Part shown: positions 62,928 to 64,000 of the stretch, piece by piece
Position numbering within the stretch: position 1 is the first letter of the stretch
Layout: each line of letters starts with the position of its first letter
Assembly (NCBI RefSeq): GCF_000473105.1
Contig: NZ_KI421498.1
Span: forward strand, 620,001-684,000
Source of the DNA: Phaeobacter inhibens DSM 16374
GTDB lineage: Bacteria > Pseudomonadota > Alphaproteobacteria > Rhodobacterales > Rhodobacteraceae
Direction: 5' to 3'
Length of the DNA stretch: 64,000 nt
The notes under the pieces: generated by a model
Told to the model about the DNA's origin: nothing
Seen by the model: the letters and a program-made list of their open reading frames with translations, nothing else
Databases searched by the model: none
Translations under genes and position numbers: made by a program

Positions 62928-63935
62928 GTGTCACAAATGACTGCAAAAAATATATTCTTATTGCAAAACAAAGCGGTGGCGGGACTGTCGCTGCTGTTGA
63001 TGCTATCCTGGCTGGCGGTGGCCCGTGCGGATCCCGCCGTCTGGGCGCGGGAATGGCCGACCACGGATTTTAGCCGCACCACTGTTGCGGACTGGGGCGA
63101 AATCAAATCCGGTGGCCCACCAAAGGATGGCATTCCGGCCCTGAGCGATCCGGCGTTTCACCCTGCGGCGCAGGTGAAGGGGCTGAGTCCCGCCGAGCCG
63201 GTTGTGGTGCTGGATCTGCCGGGGCAGGTGGCGCGTGCCTATCCGCTGCGCTACCTGATCTGGCATGAAATCGTCAATGACCGGGTGGGCGGCACGCCGG
63301 TTGCGGTGACCTATTGCCCCTTGTGCAATTCCGCGATGAGCTTTGACCGGCGGGTGGCTGGTCGCACCCTGAGTTTTGGTGTCACCGGCAAGCTGCGCCA
63401 GTCCGATATGGTAATGTATGACCGCGAGAGCGAGAGCTGGTGGCAGCAGGCCACCGGCACCGGGATCGTGGGCGAGATGACTGGCCGGGAGCTGCGGCAA
63501 CTGCCCAGCTGGCTGGACAGTTGGCAGGGATTTCAGGCCGCCTACCCATTGGGGCTGGTGATGGCCGAGCCGCGCCACAACCGCAGCTACGGGCGCAATC
63601 CCTATCAGGGCTATGACCGGTCGAATTGGCCGTTTCTTTATGATGGCGCGCCACCGCCCCATGGTATCGCGCCGCTGGCGCGTGTGGTGCGGGTGGGGGA
63701 TCGGGCCTGGCCCTTGGCGCGCTTGGCCAAGGCCGGGGAAATTCGCGAGGCCGGGGTGATCCTCAGCTGGCGGGCCGGGCAGGCCTCGGCGCTGGATGCG
63801 GGGCATGTCGGCAAGGGGCGCGATGTGGGATCGGTGCGGGTGCAGGGGCGCAATGGCGCGGATCTGCCCCATGATGTGATGTTTGCCTTTGCCTATCACG
63901 CCTTCTGGCCCAAGGGGGACTGGATGCTGGAGTGA
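62928..63935 (+). CDS. DUF3179 domain-containing protein
   Basis: 335 residues. GTG at 62928 is set by GGAGG six bases before; an N-terminal hydrophobic stretch (~14-36, KAVAGLSLLLMLSWLAVARA) is a signal peptide or anchor. The DUF3179 core has PLRYLIWHEIVNDRVGGTPVAVTYCPLCNSAMSFDR, with a CPLC motif that may bind metal or form a disulphide, and VMYDRESESWWQQATGTGIVG. Function unknown; extracytoplasmic. Upstream gap holds the cyclophilin terminator. Confidence 0.9.
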   Translation: MSQMTAKNIFLLQNKAVAGLSLLLMLSWLAVARADPAVWAREWPTTDFSRTTVADWGEIKSGGPPKDGIPALSDPAFHPAAQVKGLSPAEPVVVLDLPGQVARAYPLRYLIWHEIVNDRVGGTPVAVTYCPLCNSAMSFDRRVAGRTLSFGVTGKLRQSDMVMYDRESESWWQQATGTGIVGEMTGRELRQLPSWLDSWQGFQAAYPLGLVMAEPRHNRSYGRNPYQGYDRSNWPFLYDGAPPPHGIAPLARVVRVGDRAWPLARLAKAGEIREAGVILSWRAGQASALDAGHVGKGRDVGSVRVQGRNGADLPHDVMFAFAYHAFWPKGDWMLE

Positions 63936-63970
63936 GGGGGCGGCGCTCAGCTGAGTTCTGTACAAAAAAT

Positions 63971-63994
63971 GGGCGCACCGACAAAGGCGCGCCC
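63971..63994 (-). terminator. terminator of a gene beyond the right edge
   Basis: GGGCGC / GCGCCC stem; on the minus strand it is followed by ATTTTTTG. It would end a convergent gene outside the window, and may also serve the DUF3179 gene. Confidence 0.65.
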
Positions 63995-64000
63995 AAGGCC

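Overview
The window comes from an alphaproteobacterium of the order Rhodobacterales, most likely the marine Roseobacter group (Phaeobacter/Leisingera/Ruegeria-like). Support comes from the high-GC codon use, an intact gene-transfer-agent (GTA) cluster, a DddP-type DMSP lyase, lipoyl domains on both pdhB and pdhC, an acidic C-terminal extension on ribosomal protein bL9, and the fabD-fabG-acpP...fabF-mltG layout. It is chromosomal: housekeeping genes flank everything.

Left part (1-13.8 kb): purB, a hydrolase-OsmC fusion, a Nudix protein, dddP, a divergent solo heme-dependent N-demethylase-family gene, the nitrogen pair glnB-glnA, nnr, tRNA-Leu(UAG) and a large chemoreceptor. Middle left (14-27.6 kb): porin, trigger factor, an RTX protein, the periplasmic nucleotidase CpdB, a lipoprotein transglycosylase, the rpsF-rpsR-rplI operon, a membrane protein behind a perfect CtrA box, a stand-alone YceI, an A/T-richer orphan membrane protein and a cytochrome b561-YceI fusion. 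Fatty-acid block (27.8-35.3 kb): fabD, fabG and acpP, interrupted by a divergent HisA paralogue and an opposite-strand PilZ membrane protein, then fabF-mltG.

The outstanding element is the GTA cluster at 35.5-50.4 kb. It has small and large terminase, portal, g3.5, prohead protease, major capsid, head-tail connector and adaptors, major tail protein, two tail-assembly proteins, a very short tape measure, distal tail, Fe-S hub, NlpC/P60 peptidase and megatron, plus one small unassigned ORF. Genes from g6 on are tightly overlapped. A strong intrinsic terminator sits between g2 (terminase) and g3 (portal), which splits packaging from structural genes unless it is read through. No integrase, replication or lysis gene is present here.

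Right part (50.7-64 kb): cysE, then a LysR regulator/aminotransferase/AEC exporter module bordered on the left by a perfect 24-bp tandem duplication and decayed sequence (possible insertion). The pyruvate dehydrogenase operon pdhA-pdhB-(97-aa ORF)-pdhC follows, with two inverted repeats upstream of pdhA, then ftsB/divIC, pgk, a cytosolic/exported cyclophilin pair and a DUF3179 protein. No CRISPR array, rRNA or complete insertion sequence was seen.
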